Made by a program: the position numbers and the translations under genes. Below are positions 25,175-34,966 of a stretch of 64,000 bases of DNA, one piece after another. Position 1 is the first letter of the stretch; the number at the start of each line of letters is the position of its first letter. The stretch comes from Sulfuricurvum sp. Lineage in GTDB: Bacteria; Campylobacterota; Campylobacteria; Campylobacterales; Sulfurimonadaceae. The stretch lies in contig JAGXFL010000009.1 of the NCBI GenBank assembly GCA_024637295.1, positions 1 to 64,000 of the forward strand. The letters are read 5' to 3'. Below the pieces are notes generated by a model. That model was not told the origin of the DNA and did no database searches. It was given only the letters and a program-made list of their open reading frames with translations.

Positions 25175-26089
25175 TTAATCATCTGTTGTTTCCGCTTCAA
25201 TTGAGAATTGGTAGACTTCGCCGATTTTTAATGGTTGTGCCGTGAGCCAAGAGATATCTTGCGTTGCACACTCTTTGAACCACTTAAGGGGCTCATCTAT
25301 CGGTTCATCGGAGAGATCAAATGTTCCATAGTGAATCGGGATGAGCGTCTGTGCTCCCAAGTCCAATGCTGCTTGAATCGCTTCTGGAGGGTTAAGATGA
25401 TTTTGGCTCATGATCCATTCTGGTCTATAAGCACCGATGGGTAAAAAAGCCTCGTCAATCTCAAAACGCTCCCCTATGAGTTTGAAGTGTTCTCCTGCTG
25501 CAGTGTCTCCACTATGATAGAGAGTATGTTTTTCATTTTGTATCACATACCCTCCCCACAATACTTTGTTTGTATCAAACAGTGTTCTGCGGCTCCAGTG
25601 TTTTGCCGGAACAAGTGTAATAAACAGTCCCCCCACCATGAGTGATTCCCACCATTGCATCTCAAAGCACTGTTCTCGATTAATCAGTTTTTTTACGTAG
25701 CGCCAAAATCCTTCGGGAGCGACGATGATCAAATCGGGATTTTGGGAGAGCATGTATTGGATAGTAGTTTTATCGTAATGGTCATAATGGGCATGGGTGA
25801 TGAGGACAACATCGGCGTGCAATTGCTCTTTTGGCAAAGGAAGCGGTGTTAAGCGATCGTGCATAGGGATGTTACCAAAAACAGGATCGATGGCAACTGT
25901 CGTGTCTCCAAGACGCAGCCATACAGAGGCATGTCCTGTCCACATGGCATATTCTCCTTGTGGCAAATGTGAATGGGTGACAACGGGAACGGAAGTGTTG
26001 GAGTGCTTTTTTTTGGAGAAGAACTTCTCTAATTGCCAGCGAAGGATTTTGACAAATGAGACTCGAGGAGAGGTTAAGTTTTCGGTCAT
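25175..26089 (-). CDS. Metallo-beta-lactamase-fold hydrolase (NAPE-PLD/UlaG-like)
   Basis: A 304-aa cytoplasmic protein of the beta-lactamase-B_2 type: WTGHASVWLRLG, the metal-binding THAHYDHYD (about residue 100), PAKHWSRRTLFD, YHSGDTAAG and IPIHYGTFDLSDEPIDEP. These match bacterial proteins related to N-acylphosphatidylethanolamine phospholipase D and UlaG. All metal ligands appear present. The substrate is unknown; a phospholipid or lactone role is only inferred from the family. Single gene with a TATAAT upstream. Confidence 0.82.
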   Translation of the reverse strand: MTENLTSPRVSFVKILRWQLEKFFSKKKHSNTSVPVVTHSHLPQGEYAMWTGHASVWLRLGDTTVAIDPVFGNIPMHDRLTPLPLPKEQLHADVVLITHAHYDHYDKTTIQYMLSQNPDLIIVAPEGFWRYVKKLINREQCFEMQWWESLMVGGLFITLVPAKHWSRRTLFDTNKVLWGGYVIQNEKHTLYHSGDTAAGEHFKLIGERFEIDEAFLPIGAYRPEWIMSQNHLNPPEAIQAALDLGAQTLIPIHYGTFDLSDEPIDEPLKWFKECATQDISWLTAQPLKIGEVYQFSIEAETTDD

Positions 26090-26122
26090 AAAAAGCCAAT
26101 AGTAAAATTATTATCTAAAGGG

Positions 26123-26128
26123 ATTATA
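26123..26128 (-). promoter_or_regulatory. Probable -10 element of the metallo-hydrolase gene
   Basis: On the minus strand AGTATAATCCC gives a perfect TATAAT 34 bases before the ATG at 26089. Confidence 0.45.
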
Positions 26129-26168
26129 CTTTATTATTGAATAAATAAGGAAGGGGATTTTTGTATGA

Positions 26169-26256
26169 TGGCGGGCCACCAAGGATTTGAACCTTGGGAG
26201 GTTTAACCCTCGCCGGTTTTCAAGACCGGTGCATTCGACCACTCTGCCAGTGACCC
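26169..26256 (-). tRNA. tRNA-Ser (anticodon TGA)
   Basis: Minus-strand cloverleaf: acceptor GGGTCAC pairs with GTGGCCC, discriminator G, encoded CCA. The anticodon arm CCGGTCTTGAAAACCGG holds TGA. A long variable arm (CGAGGGTTAAACCTC) is typical of serine tRNA, and the T-arm contains GGTTCAAATCC. Last gene of a four-tRNA array. Confidence 0.95.
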
Positions 26257-26283
26257 GCATAAAAATGAGCATATTTTACAATT

Positions 26284-26357
26284 TGGAGGTGGCACCCGGA
26301 TTCGAACCGGGGGTCAAGGTTTTGCAAACCAGCGCCTTACCACTTGGCCATGCCACC
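26284..26357 (-). tRNA. tRNA-Cys (anticodon GCA)
   Basis: Minus-strand cloverleaf: acceptor GGTGGCA with TGCCACC, discriminator T (expected for cysteine), encoded CCA. The anticodon arm GGTTTGCAAAACC gives GCA. The T-arm holds GGTTCGAATCC. It lies 10 bases from tRNA-Leu. Confidence 0.95.
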
Positions 26358-26367
26358 ACCCATGTAA

Positions 26368-26454
26368 TGGTGCCCGGAGCCGGACTTGAACCGGCACAGT
26401 GTTACCACCGAGGGATTTTAAGTCCCTTGCGTCTACCGATTTCGCCATCCGGGC
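26368..26454 (-). tRNA. tRNA-Leu (anticodon TAA)
   Basis: Minus-strand cloverleaf: acceptor GCCCGGA with TCCGGGC, discriminator A, encoded CCA. The anticodon arm GGGACTTAAAATCCC gives TAA. A long variable arm (CGGTGGTAACACTG) fits leucine. Confidence 0.95.
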
Positions 26455-26468
26455 AACGGTAACGAAAA

Positions 26469-26512
26469 ATACCTCAGTTAAAACATTGAAATCAATATTT
26501 CAGCTGAGGTAT
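26469..26512. repeat. Inverted repeat between tRNA-Gly and tRNA-Leu
   Basis: ATACCTCAG (26469-26477) and CTGAGGTAT (26504-26512) are exact inverted arms of 9 bases; a smaller ATTGA/TCAAT repeat lies inside. The hairpin sits in the 59-base spacer between the two tRNAs, and could be a processing signal or an attenuator. Confidence 0.5.
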
Positions 26513-26513
26513 A

Positions 26514-26588
<75 letters not shown>

Positions 26589-26606
26589 ATGTTTTCGTGG
26601 AGTGGA

Positions 26607-26612
26607 AGTATA
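26607..26612 (-). promoter_or_regulatory. Possible -10 element of the tRNA array
   Basis: On the minus strand GCTATACTTCC gives TATACT, 19 bases before tRNA-Gly, a usual distance for a tRNA leader. Confidence 0.4.
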
Positions 26613-26696
26613 GCAACTTTTTTTGTCTCTGTAAAGAGCTTTGCTTAATTTTACAGTTTTACAGCTTGATGAAAGTTTTTGAGAGTTCCTCTGCGC

Positions 26697-26702
26697 TATA
26701 AT
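26697..26702 (+). promoter_or_regulatory. Probable -10 element of ilvD
   Basis: GCGCTATAATCGC gives a perfect TATAAT 37 bases before the ilvD ATG; AAAGGAA is the ribosome-binding site. Confidence 0.5.
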
Positions 26703-26739
26703 CGCATTCAATTAATGTAGACTTATCCAAAGGAATTTC

Positions 26740-28428
26740 ATGCGCAGTGATACGATTAAAAAAGGGTTTGATAAGACCCCTCACCGAAGTTTATTACGGG
26801 CAACGGGACTTAAAGACGAAGATTTTAATAAGCCTTTTATTGGTGTGGCGAATTCCCATATTGACATTATCCCTGGACACTTTTTTCTCCAAGAATACGG
26901 CCGCATTGTCAAAGAAGCAATTCGTGAAGCAGGCGGTGTACCGTTTGAGTTTAATACGATCGGTGTTGACGATGGTATCGCTATGGGGCATGATGGGATG
27001 TTGTACTCACTTCCAAGCCGTGAGTTGATTGCAGACAGTATCGAAACGGTCATGAATGCTCACAAGCTTGACGGTCTTATCTGTATCCCTAACTGTGACA
27101 AGATCGTTCCGGGGATGCTTATGGGGGCGCTGCGCGTCAATGTCCCGACTATTTTTGTATCGGGTGGACCGATGAAGGCAGGACATAAAAAAGACGGTAC
27201 ACCCATCGATCTAGCAACTGCGTTTGAAGCGGTTGGTAAACACTCCGAGGGGAAGATGTCTGATGAAGAACTGTATGAGATCGAGTGTGAGGCATGTCCG
27301 AGCGGAGGATCATGTTCAGGGATGTTTACGGCCAATTCTATGAATACACTGTGTGAAGCGATGGGGGTTGCATTGCCGGGTAATGGTACAGTTTTAGCAA
27401 TGACACCGGAACGTATCGAAATGGTCAAACGTGCAGCAAAGCGTATTGTTGAGATGACATTAGATCAAAACAGTGAAAAATGGAATATGCGCAATATTCT
27501 AAACGATAAAGCGATCCATAATGCTTTTGTCATCGATATGGCGATGGGCGGATCAAGCAATACGGTCTTGCACCTTTTGAGCATTGCCAAAGAAGCGGAA
27601 GTAGATTTTGACATTACACAGATCAATACCATCAGTGAAAAAGTAGCCCATATCGCTAAGATTTCACCATCTTTGTCAACGGTTCATATGGATGACATCA
27701 ATCGTGCAGGGGGTGTCAATGCAGTTATGAAAGAGGTTAGCCGACGGGGCGGTATTTTGAATCTTGACGCGATGACGGTGACAGGAGAAACACTGGGTGA
27801 GCGTATCAAAGATGCGGTTATCAAAGATACCAATATCATCCACACCAATGAAAATGCATTTTCTCCGGTAGGAGGATTGTCAATTCTGTTTGGAAATCTT
27901 GCAGAAGAGGGTGCTGTTGTTAAAACCGCAGGGATCACGCCTAATATGCGCCAGTTTAAGGGAAATGCGATCTGTTTTAACTCACAGCAAGAGGCGATTA
28001 CAGGTATTATGGGTCATAAAGTCAAAGCAGGCCACGTAGTCGTCATCCGTTATGAGGGACCAAAAGGGGGCCCTGGAATGCAGGAGATGCTCGCTCCTAC
28101 TGCATTGATCATGGGTATGGGGTTGGGTGAGAGTGTAGCTCTTATCACTGATGGACGATTCAGTGGTGCTACACGCGGTGCATCTATCGGACATGTAAGC
28201 CCCGAAGCGGCAGAGGGCGGATTGATCGCTCTTATCGAAGATGGCGATGAGATTGAACTTGATGTCGATTCTCACCTTCTACAACTCAATGTGAGCTATG
28301 AACTCCTCGAACAGCGCCGCCTTCATTGGAAACCGATCAAAAAAGAGATCACTTCTAAATGGCTCAAACGGTATAGCCTCCTTGTCTCCAATGCATCAAA
28401 CGGTGCCGCACTTAAAACAGAGCTGTAG
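26740..28428 (+). CDS. ilvD: IlvD, dihydroxy-acid dehydratase
   Basis: A 562-aa protein, full length for the family. It shows the IlvD Fe-S cysteines in [12 protein letters not shown] (about residue 122) and [20 protein letters not shown] (about residue 190), and the C-terminal active-site segment [20 protein letters not shown]. It dehydrates dihydroxy-acids in isoleucine, valine and pantothenate synthesis. Single gene on the + strand with its own TATAAT, convergent with the glycan locus. No clear terminator is visible in the 29-base gap to pglF. Confidence 0.96.
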   Translation: MRSDTIKKGFDKTPHRSLLRATGLKDEDFNKPFIGVANSHIDIIPGHFFLQEYGRIVKEAIREAGGVPFEFNTIGVDDGIAMGHDGMLYSLPSRELIADSIETVMNAHKLDGLICIPNCDKIVPGMLMGALRVNVPTIFVSGGPMKAGHKKDGTPIDLATAFEAVGKHSEGKMSDEELYEIECEACPSGGSCSGMFTANSMNTLCEAMGVALPGNGTVLAMTPERIEMVKRAAKRIVEMTLDQNSEKWNMRNILNDKAIHNAFVIDMAMGGSSNTVLHLLSIAKEAEVDFDITQINTISEKVAHIAKISPSLSTVHMDDINRAGGVNAVMKEVSRRGGILNLDAMTVTGETLGERIKDAVIKDTNIIHTNENAFSPVGGLSILFGNLAEEGAVVKTAGITPNMRQFKGNAICFNSQQEAITGIMGHKVKAGHVVVIRYEGPKGGPGMQEMLAPTALIMGMGLGESVALITDGRFSGATRGASIGHVSPEAAEGGLIALIEDGDEIELDVDSHLLQLNVSYELLEQRRLHWKPIKKEITSKWLKRYSLLVSNASNGAALKTEL

Positions 28429-28457
28429 AGCTTTAGCCTCGTATGGGGCAATTTACG

Positions 28458-30248
28458 TTATACGCTTAAATCAGGGGTAAATTCCGGAACAATATTTTTA
28501 AGAAGTGGTATTGGATTACTGGTTTTTAAGAGAGATTCAATATCTTGATTGAGTTGTTCGATTGGATAGTGTGTTGAACCTGCAATCATGATGGATGCAT
28601 ACGAGGTTTTTTGTTCACTCTCATCGATTAGTAGTTCTTCGTAAAGCTTTTCCCCAGGGCGCAATCCTGTTGTTACGATTTGGACCTCACCAGGCGCGTA
28701 AAGCTTGATCATCGTTTTAGCTAAATCCATGATTTTAACAGGTTCTCCCATATCAAGAATAAAGAGCTCTTTGCCTTTCGCGATGGCTGCAGCTTGAAGA
28801 ACAAGTTGACAGGCTTCGCTAATGAGCATGAAATAGCGAGTAATATCGGGATGAGTCAAGGTGATGGGACCGCCTGCTTCTATTTGAGATTTGAACTTAG
28901 GAATCACACTGCCACTAGATCCTAAAACATTTCCAAAACGAACAGCCGCAATTTCACTGTTTTTTGGGTCAACATTTTGGGCGTAAAGTTCGACAATTCG
29001 CTTTGTTGTCCCCATTACGTTTGTCGGCCGTACAGCTTTATCGGTAGAAATAATAACAATCTTAGGAATATTATGTGCGATTGCACTATCGATAACATTA
29101 CAACTGCCTTGGATATTGTTCATGATGGCAGATTGTATATTGGCTTCGCATAGAGGTACATGTTTATAGGCCGCCGCATGAATGACGATATCCGGTTTTT
29201 CATTGGCGACAATGGCGTCTAATGTGGCACGATCAAGGATATTGCATAATCGAAGAGTTGCCTGCGTGAGTTGTTCACCGATTTGATAGAGATTGTACTC
29301 ACTGTGATCGATCAATATGAGTTTTTTAGCTCCAAAATATTCGCACTGAATAGAAATCTCGCTCCCAATGCTTCCTCCTGCACCAGTGATGAGGATTGTC
29401 TTGTCTTGGATGAATGTTTGAATGGTTTGCGTGTCAAGATCTTTTGGATGACGGGCTAGTAGATCTTCAATGGAAAACTTTTTTAGGGCAGTTGCATTGT
29501 TGGCAAGAATGACAGAGCGCTGTATGTCATGGACATTATAGGATGTAAGCTGTTTAACTAAGGCTTGTAGGATGTCTTGTGGCATATCGATGGTTATGGC
29601 GACACTTTCAACATTTAAAGACAGGCATAGTTGTTCCAATTGATTGGGAGGGTATATTTTTACTGAATCCATGTAGGAACCACATAGATGCAAGTTTGAT
29701 GTTTCCCATGCAACAATGGCAATGATAGAATAAGGAATGTCTCCGTTTTTGGCACTTTTAATTAAGGCAGCAGTCTTATGATTACTACCGATAATGATCA
29801 TAGACTTGCTTGCAGTTTTGGATTGCTGTTCTAAAATAAGACGTTTTGAAAGGCGCAGAGCACCTGTTAGTAAAAGAGATAAAACAAAATCTATAGCGAT
29901 TGTACTTCTTGGAAAGGGAGCAAAAAAATCTTGATTAAGTATAAAAATAAGGTATAAAAGGGCCATCGCGAGTGCATGGCCCATTACTATTTGTTTGACG
30001 TTATGAAGACTAAAATATCGCCATGTCAGATGATATACGCCAAAAACATATAAGCTTCCCCATTTTAAGAGTGTCAATAGAAAAAATATGAGATAAAAGT
30101 GTTTTAGATATTCATGAGGTATTGAAAAATCAAACCTCAAAGCATAGGCAAAATGGAGGGAAATAAAAAAAAGTAAAAAATCTGCACCTAAAAAAAAGAT
30201 CAAACGCTTTATAAAGCTAGGTGCTAATAAACCTTTTTTTTCTTGCAT
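28458..30248 (-). CDS. pglF: PglF-like UDP-GlcNAc 4,6-dehydratase (FlaA1/CapD family)
   Basis: A 596-aa membrane protein: four N-terminal membrane helices (residues about 10-130), a CoA-binding-like middle domain, and a C-terminal SDR domain with ITGAGGSIGSEI (NAD-binding), VIHAAAYKHVPLCE, IISTDKAVRPTNVMG and a PGEKLYEE segment. This is the layout and length of Campylobacter PglF, which makes the 4-keto-6-deoxy intermediate of bacillosamine. Last gene of the minus-strand glycan locus, 3 bases after pglB, supporting the pgl assignment. PglE and PglD, the usual next enzymes, are not obvious in the window. Confidence 0.88.
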   Translation of the reverse strand: MQEKKGLLAPSFIKRLIFFLGADFLLFFISLHFAYALRFDFSIPHEYLKHFYLIFFLLTLLKWGSLYVFGVYHLTWRYFSLHNVKQIVMGHALAMALLYLIFILNQDFFAPFPRSTIAIDFVLSLLLTGALRLSKRLILEQQSKTASKSMIIIGSNHKTAALIKSAKNGDIPYSIIAIVAWETSNLHLCGSYMDSVKIYPPNQLEQLCLSLNVESVAITIDMPQDILQALVKQLTSYNVHDIQRSVILANNATALKKFSIEDLLARHPKDLDTQTIQTFIQDKTILITGAGGSIGSEISIQCEYFGAKKLILIDHSEYNLYQIGEQLTQATLRLCNILDRATLDAIVANEKPDIVIHAAAYKHVPLCEANIQSAIMNNIQGSCNVIDSAIAHNIPKIVIISTDKAVRPTNVMGTTKRIVELYAQNVDPKNSEIAAVRFGNVLGSSGSVIPKFKSQIEAGGPITLTHPDITRYFMLISEACQLVLQAAAIAKGKELFILDMGEPVKIMDLAKTMIKLYAPGEVQIVTTGLRPGEKLYEELLIDESEQKTSYASIMIAGSTHYPIEQLNQDIESLLKTSNPIPLLKNIVPEFTPDLSV

Positions 30249-30251
30249 ATT

Positions 30252-32366
30252 TTAAATCTTGAGCTTAAATATTTTTGTCATTGGACTTAAGACTGCCGGT
30301 TCAAATAGATTTTTATCATAGTTTTCAAAGACAAACATTTGTATGTATTGTGACTGAAAATAGTAATCATCCATTACCAAAAATTGTCCGTAGCTTGCCA
30401 TAAAGATTACACTTAAACCTTCAGAAGCAAAGTTTTGCTGTGTAACTTGTATTTTTTGAGTCGCATCGTAGCCAACTTGATAAAAAGATTTTATAGGTAT
30501 GTTTTGCATCCCAATTTTGAGAGTGCTGGTTGCTTTTATTATTGATAATCCTTGCCCAAGTTCAAGTGTCTGTCCCGTATCTTGAGCCGATCTGCTTGAG
30601 TAAAAAAATGGTTGTTGAGGTTGGCTCTTACCTGTAAGATCAAGATTACTAAACAGCGCTACAGTAGGAAATATTTCCATCATACGAAGTGGCAGGTACA
30701 GATAGACATCACGTGTTTTTTTAGGAGTTTTATACTCTGGAAGGGCTAGTGCCGTAATAAAATCATTAGGGTCTTTAAATCCTTCTTTCTCCATCATGTA
30801 TTCAAAGTCATTTTTTGTTTTGTTGGTTTCGTAAAAACCTTTTTCGGTATATTCAGTAAATGAACGCATCATGTTAGCGGCAGAGAGAGGATTTTTAGTG
30901 GCCAATACAAAGGAAGCTGGATAATTCACATCACCGTTGTGTTTTCCTCCGTCTATCCATGTTTTTGTATTGCTGTAATAACGAATCGGGTATCCATAAT
31001 CCCACCAGCCGACGACATAATCTTCTTTAGAAGAGATTTTTTCTAATTGTTGCAGCGCTGCTACTTCAGGGGCTATCATAACTGTAGGCATTATATACTC
31101 TTTGATATGGGTATAGTTTGGATAGAGTGCTCCCAGTGTTAAAACTATCATTGTTGAATAGCGTACAGCAGTTATTTGGATAAATTGAGAAAGGTACACG
31201 ATGAGATATGCTAAACCTATTGCCATGACGGGTACAGCATAGATAGTGAAACGTAGTCCTGCAAACATAGCAATAAAGCCTAATCCAACCAGTGGTAGGG
31301 TTACCAAAAGTGGGCGATAGGCAATCAAAGATAGAATATAGCCGATACATGCCAGGATAAAGGTGACAGTATGTCCGCTAATACGCTCCGCAAAGAGAGT
31401 AAAAGGGATATGTCCTGCTTCTCTTACCGTAGAAATAACGTTGTAGTAGTTTAGCGAAGTTGATGTAGTGGTATTTTCGGTTGATCCGCGAAAGACGTAT
31501 GATTTTAAAAGTCCCACGATAAGATCCACCCCTCCACTAATGAAGTATATCCCTATTATAACGGCAAATAAAGGCCAAAATAATTTAAGTGAGAGTTCTT
31601 TTTGAAAGTGGAAGAAAGCAAATATAAGTAATGCTAAGCCTATTTTAGCCACGAGTGGTATCGCTAGAATCCCTAGAAGGACAAATAATGCAATCTTATA
31701 GTAAAAGATATTTTTTCGATCAAATAAGAGGGTATACCCTAAAATTGTAAGAAATAAAGCACTGTCCAATGCATACGCACCAGGATACCAAAATTGATAC
31801 ATAGCAATAGAAATCGTAATAGGAATAAGATAGCGATTGCGTTGATGAGTTAATGCTAGTATCAAAGAATATGTTTCTAAGACAGGTAAAACAATATTTA
31901 GCATATCGGTATCGTAATAACCGGACATAGTACGATTGTAATAGCTATTAGCAATGGAAGCGATAAGTGCGGCAATAAATCCAATTTTTGTCTGTCCAAG
32001 TGAGCGGCCAATCAAAATCAGAGGGATAACGATAAGTGAACCGATAAAAGAAGGCATATATAAGATAAGTGTTTCAAAGCTTACAGGGATTATTTTTGCA
32101 AGAAGCGCAGTGAGCTCAGCTAACGGTTCTTCGACTCCCGAGAGATCATTGGCCTCATGAGAACCATTTAATACGTCACGTGCACCTTCAGCATAGAGAT
32201 AGCCATCATTGGTGTTGATCATAAGCTCATTATTCCAATGAAATTGAGGCATGGCACTTACATCATTAACCCAGATAAATCGCATAGCGATAGAAAACAG
32301 ATAAGCAATGGCGATAAGAATAAATAAAGTGCGTAAGGAAGTATGTTCTTCGTCTAATTTTAGCAT
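30252..32366 (-). CDS. pglB: PglB, bacterial oligosaccharyltransferase (STT3 family)
   Basis: A protein of about 704 aa with a membrane N-terminal half (13 or so helices) and a soluble C-terminal domain. Catalytic features: NTNDGYLYAEG with the first acidic metal ligand (near residue 55), MSGYYDTDML, and WWDYGYPIRYYSNT, the acceptor-site WWDYG motif. It transfers lipid-linked oligosaccharide to Asn in D/E-X-N-X-S/T sequons of periplasmic proteins. The frame is open from 32408, but GGAGAAAC before the ATG at 32366 and homology in length to Campylobacter PglB (713 aa) favour the latter. It shows that the surrounding locus serves protein N-glycosylation. Confidence 0.93.
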   Translation of the reverse strand: MLKLDEEHTSLRTLFILIAIAYLFSIAMRFIWVNDVSAMPQFHWNNELMINTNDGYLYAEGARDVLNGSHEANDLSGVEEPLAELTALLAKIIPVSFETLILYMPSFIGSLIVIPLILIGRSLGQTKIGFIAALIASIANSYYNRTMSGYYDTDMLNIVLPVLETYSLILALTHQRNRYLIPITISIAMYQFWYPGAYALDSALFLTILGYTLLFDRKNIFYYKIALFVLLGILAIPLVAKIGLALLIFAFFHFQKELSLKLFWPLFAVIIGIYFISGGVDLIVGLLKSYVFRGSTENTTTSTSLNYYNVISTVREAGHIPFTLFAERISGHTVTFILACIGYILSLIAYRPLLVTLPLVGLGFIAMFAGLRFTIYAVPVMAIGLAYLIVYLSQFIQITAVRYSTMIVLTLGALYPNYTHIKEYIMPTVMIAPEVAALQQLEKISSKEDYVVGWWDYGYPIRYYSNTKTWIDGGKHNGDVNYPASFVLATKNPLSAANMMRSFTEYTEKGFYETNKTKNDFEYMMEKEGFKDPNDFITALALPEYKTPKKTRDVYLYLPLRMMEIFPTVALFSNLDLTGKSQPQQPFFYSSRSAQDTGQTLELGQGLSIIKATSTLKIGMQNIPIKSFYQVGYDATQKIQVTQQNFASEGLSVIFMASYGQFLVMDDYYFQSQYIQMFVFENYDKNLFEPAVLSPMTKIFKLKI

Positions 32367-32436
32367 TGGATTTGTTTCTCCGTGTTTTAGTGGGTGTATT
32401 TTAACCAAATGCTACGCTATTATCAATGTGAAAGGG

Positions 32437-33003
32437 TTAGTGAGTGATTCCATCTTTACGTAATACTTTTAAAAAAGTTAAAAAAATAATCTTGAGGTCA
32501 AATACAAAAGATTGTCGGTGCATATATTCGACATCGAGTAGCACCTTTTGAGGGATGGGCAATTCATCACGGCCATTGATCTGAGCCCATCCGGTAAGTC
32601 CTGGAGTTAGAAGATGAACCCCCTTGGCAGTACGCTGTGCAATAAGATCATCTTGATTAAATAATGCAGGGCGAGGACCTACAAAGCTCATGTCTCCTTT
32701 GAGGATATTCCACAGTTGAGGAAGTTCATCCAAACTGCTTTTCCGCAAAAAGGAGCCAATAGGTGTTAATAATGTTTCTGGATTATTTAATAAATGAGTA
32801 GCAACCGCGGGGGTGTCAACCCACATGCTACGAAATTTAGGCATCAAAAAAAGTTGATTATTTTTGCCTACTCGTTGAGACCAATACAATATTGGACCTT
32901 TTGATGTCAAGCGTACCATCAATGCTGTGCATAGAAATGGAATCACCAAGATTATGGCCGCGATGATTGCTAAAAGTATGTCAAAGTTTCGTTTTATGCT
33001 CAT
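32437..33003 (-). CDS. PglC-like initiating phosphoglycosyl transferase
   Basis: A 188-aa bacterial sugar transferase of the monotopic type. An N-terminal hydrophobic re-entrant helix (ILLAIIAAIILVIPFLCTAL) is followed by MPKFRSMW, SSLDELPQLWNILKGDMSFV and GPRPALF, the family's active-site segments, and a WAQINGR segment. It transfers a sugar phosphate to undecaprenyl phosphate and so starts the glycan. Length and context match PglC; the sugar donor could be UDP-diNAcBac or another UDP-sugar. It overlaps the epimerase gene by 4 bases (ATGA). Confidence 0.88.
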   Translation of the reverse strand: MSIKRNFDILLAIIAAIILVIPFLCTALMVRLTSKGPILYWSQRVGKNNQLFLMPKFRSMWVDTPAVATHLLNNPETLLTPIGSFLRKSSLDELPQLWNILKGDMSFVGPRPALFNQDDLIAQRTAKGVHLLTPGLTGWAQINGRDELPIPQKVLLDVEYMHRQSFVFDLKIIFLTFLKVLRKDGITH

Positions 33004-33860
33004 TTTAGTTCCCCCTGAACCATAATATAAATACCTTCTTCTGTTGTATATGGATTTTTGAGTCGCAACCTATCTTTTGTTAGAGTGTTATCTACTTGTA
33101 GGCTCTCAAAGAGTCTTTTGTGAAAGGATGGTTTGACAAGTTTGAGTATTTGTTCAAAAAATGGAAGATTGATAATAATAGTTCTTTTATTTAATGCTTT
33201 AGCTATGAGTCGGATCAATTCGATGGTCGAGATAGGGGTGTCATCACTGGCCAAAAAGATACCGGATGCTTGTTGTTGAATAATACTGTTAATCAAATGA
33301 GACAAATTTCCAATATAAACCATACTTCGTTTGTTATGTGCATTTTTAAAGGGTAAAACAGGGATCTTTTCGATGAGCTGGATGAGGTTTTTTATGTTAG
33401 CTTTGACCCCAACTCCGTAGACGATGGGTGTCCTGATGATGGAAATGATAAAATCGTCGCTGGCTAATGCTTGCAGTGCTAGTTCGGCTTTTAGTTTGCT
33501 TTTCCCATAGTCATCTTCAGGTACGCAAATACTGCTCTCATTATATGGAATCGTTGTTTCTTCTCCGTAAACCTTAATGGTACTCATAAACACAAAGTGC
33601 TTTACTCCATGCTCTTTGGCTTTTTTGGCCAATGCAAGGGTTTGATGGAGATTAATACGTTCGTAATCTTCTGCACTTGCTCCGTTCATCTGATGTACAA
33701 GGGCTGAGAGATGAACAACAGTATCCACTTCATGGCAGTCTAAAGATTCAAAATCATCCTTTAAAAAGCTAAATGTTGAGACATTATAATTCGTTTGGTA
33801 TTTATTGATAAAGTAGTTCCCAATGAAACCATTGGCTCCAGTGATTAAAAGCTTTGTCAT
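33000..33860 (-). CDS. NAD-dependent sugar epimerase/dehydratase
   Basis: A 286-aa extended SDR: ITGANGFIGNY (NAD-binding GxxGxxG), VVHLSALVHQMNGA, MSTIKVYGE and the catalytic YGKSK. The VVHLSALVHQM pattern resembles WbpV/WbjF-type 4-epimerases of O-antigen loci. It is probably a UDP-HexNAc 4-epimerase or 4-reductase supplying the initiating transferase. The gene starts inside the stop of the upstream glycosyltransferase (ATGA) and runs into pglC by the same arrangement. Confidence 0.8.
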   Translation of the reverse strand: MTKLLITGANGFIGNYFINKYQTNYNVSTFSFLKDDFESLDCHEVDTVVHLSALVHQMNGASAEDYERINLHQTLALAKKAKEHGVKHFVFMSTIKVYGEETTIPYNESSICVPEDDYGKSKLKAELALQALASDDFIISIIRTPIVYGVGVKANIKNLIQLIEKIPVLPFKNAHNKRSMVYIGNLSHLINSIIQQQASGIFLASDDTPISTIELIRLIAKALNKRTIIINLPFFEQILKLVKPSFHKRLFESLQVDNTLTKDRLRLKNPYTTEEGIYIMVQGELK

Positions 33861-34966
33861 TTGCCAGCTTCATAAATTTCAAAATGTTGTCGAATGATTT
33901 TTACTATATCAAATTCTCTTTCAGCTAATTCTCGTCCGGCTTTTCCCATACTTTTTCTTAGATCTGTGTCTAAAATAAGCTTTTCTATTTGTTCTGCTAG
34001 AGATTGAGCATCTTTCACGCAACATAATAAACCCGTAATGTTATCCTCGATTGCATCTCTGCATCCAGGTACATTGGTTGTGACGGTTGCTCTCCCACAT
34101 GCAGCAGCTTCTATGAGTACTTTTGGTAATCCTTCTCGATAGGATGGGAGCACGATAATATTGGCATTTGAAAAGATTGTGGCTATATTGTCACTAAATT
34201 CATGGATAGATATGAAGTTTTCTTTTTGAATCTTTTGTATATCTTGATTGGTCAAAGTTGCTGGATTATATATATCAGCATCACCATAAAGTTCAAATGC
34301 TGCATCAAGGCCTTTGTTTTTGAGAGTTTTTGCTGCCTCGATATACTCCAGCACCCCTTTATCTTTTAAAAGCCTGCATGCCATAACGATGGTTGTTTTT
34401 TCATTATTTTCTTGAATGTATGTATATTGTGCTAAATCGACTCCTGACCCTTTTATTGTAGCTATAGGTGCTTTTGTTATGGACATGATCACATTAGCAT
34501 CGTCAGGATTTTGAACGATAACATGTGAATTCTTTCCACCTAAAGCAAAGCCATACAGCACTTTTACGATCAATTTAAGAATGGACGCTTTGAATCCTTG
34601 CCTAATAAATATAAATCCAAGCCCAGAGATAGAAAATACTTTTTTAGGTATAGATAAAAATCGAGAGGCAATACCGCCATACAATACCGGCTTAATTGTC
34701 ACAAAGTGTGCAATATCGGGATTTATTTGTCTTAGAGCTTTATAAATGTCACTAAAAGCTTTTAGTTCACTTTTAATTCCCATACCACTTCTGGAGAGCT
34801 CTAGGGGATATACTTTTAGTCCTAAGCTCTCTAGGTACGCTTTTTTATCTGTAATGCCGCACGCTATATATACGTCATATCCTCTTTGTTGAGCTTCCAA
34901 AGCCAAAGGAAGTCTATGGGAAATAAAGAACCAGTCAACGTTGACGATGAATAATATCTTCGTCAT
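33857..34966 (-). CDS. PglA-like GT4 glycosyltransferase
   Basis: A glycosyltransferase of about 369 aa with a GT-B fold. N-terminal FIVNVDWFFISHRLPLALEA, a middle VFSISGLGFIFIRQGFKA like the corresponding stretch of Campylobacter PglA, and the C-terminal EGLPKVLIEAAACGRATV with the E-x7-E motif of GT4. It probably adds the second sugar to the lipid-linked primer, as PglA does. The frame opens at 35023, but the ATG at 34966 overlaps the asnB stop (ATGA) and begins the first beta strand, so it is chosen. Confidence 0.85.
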   Translation of the reverse strand: MTKILFIVNVDWFFISHRLPLALEAQQRGYDVYIACGITDKKAYLESLGLKVYPLELSRSGMGIKSELKAFSDIYKALRQINPDIAHFVTIKPVLYGGIASRFLSIPKKVFSISGLGFIFIRQGFKASILKLIVKVLYGFALGGKNSHVIVQNPDDANVIMSITKAPIATIKGSGVDLAQYTYIQENNEKTTIVMACRLLKDKGVLEYIEAAKTLKNKGLDAAFELYGDADIYNPATLTNQDIQKIQKENFISIHEFSDNIATIFSNANIIVLPSYREGLPKVLIEAAACGRATVTTNVPGCRDAIEDNITGLLCCVKDAQSLAEQIEKLILDTDLRKSMGKAGRELAEREFDIVKIIRQHFEIYEAGK

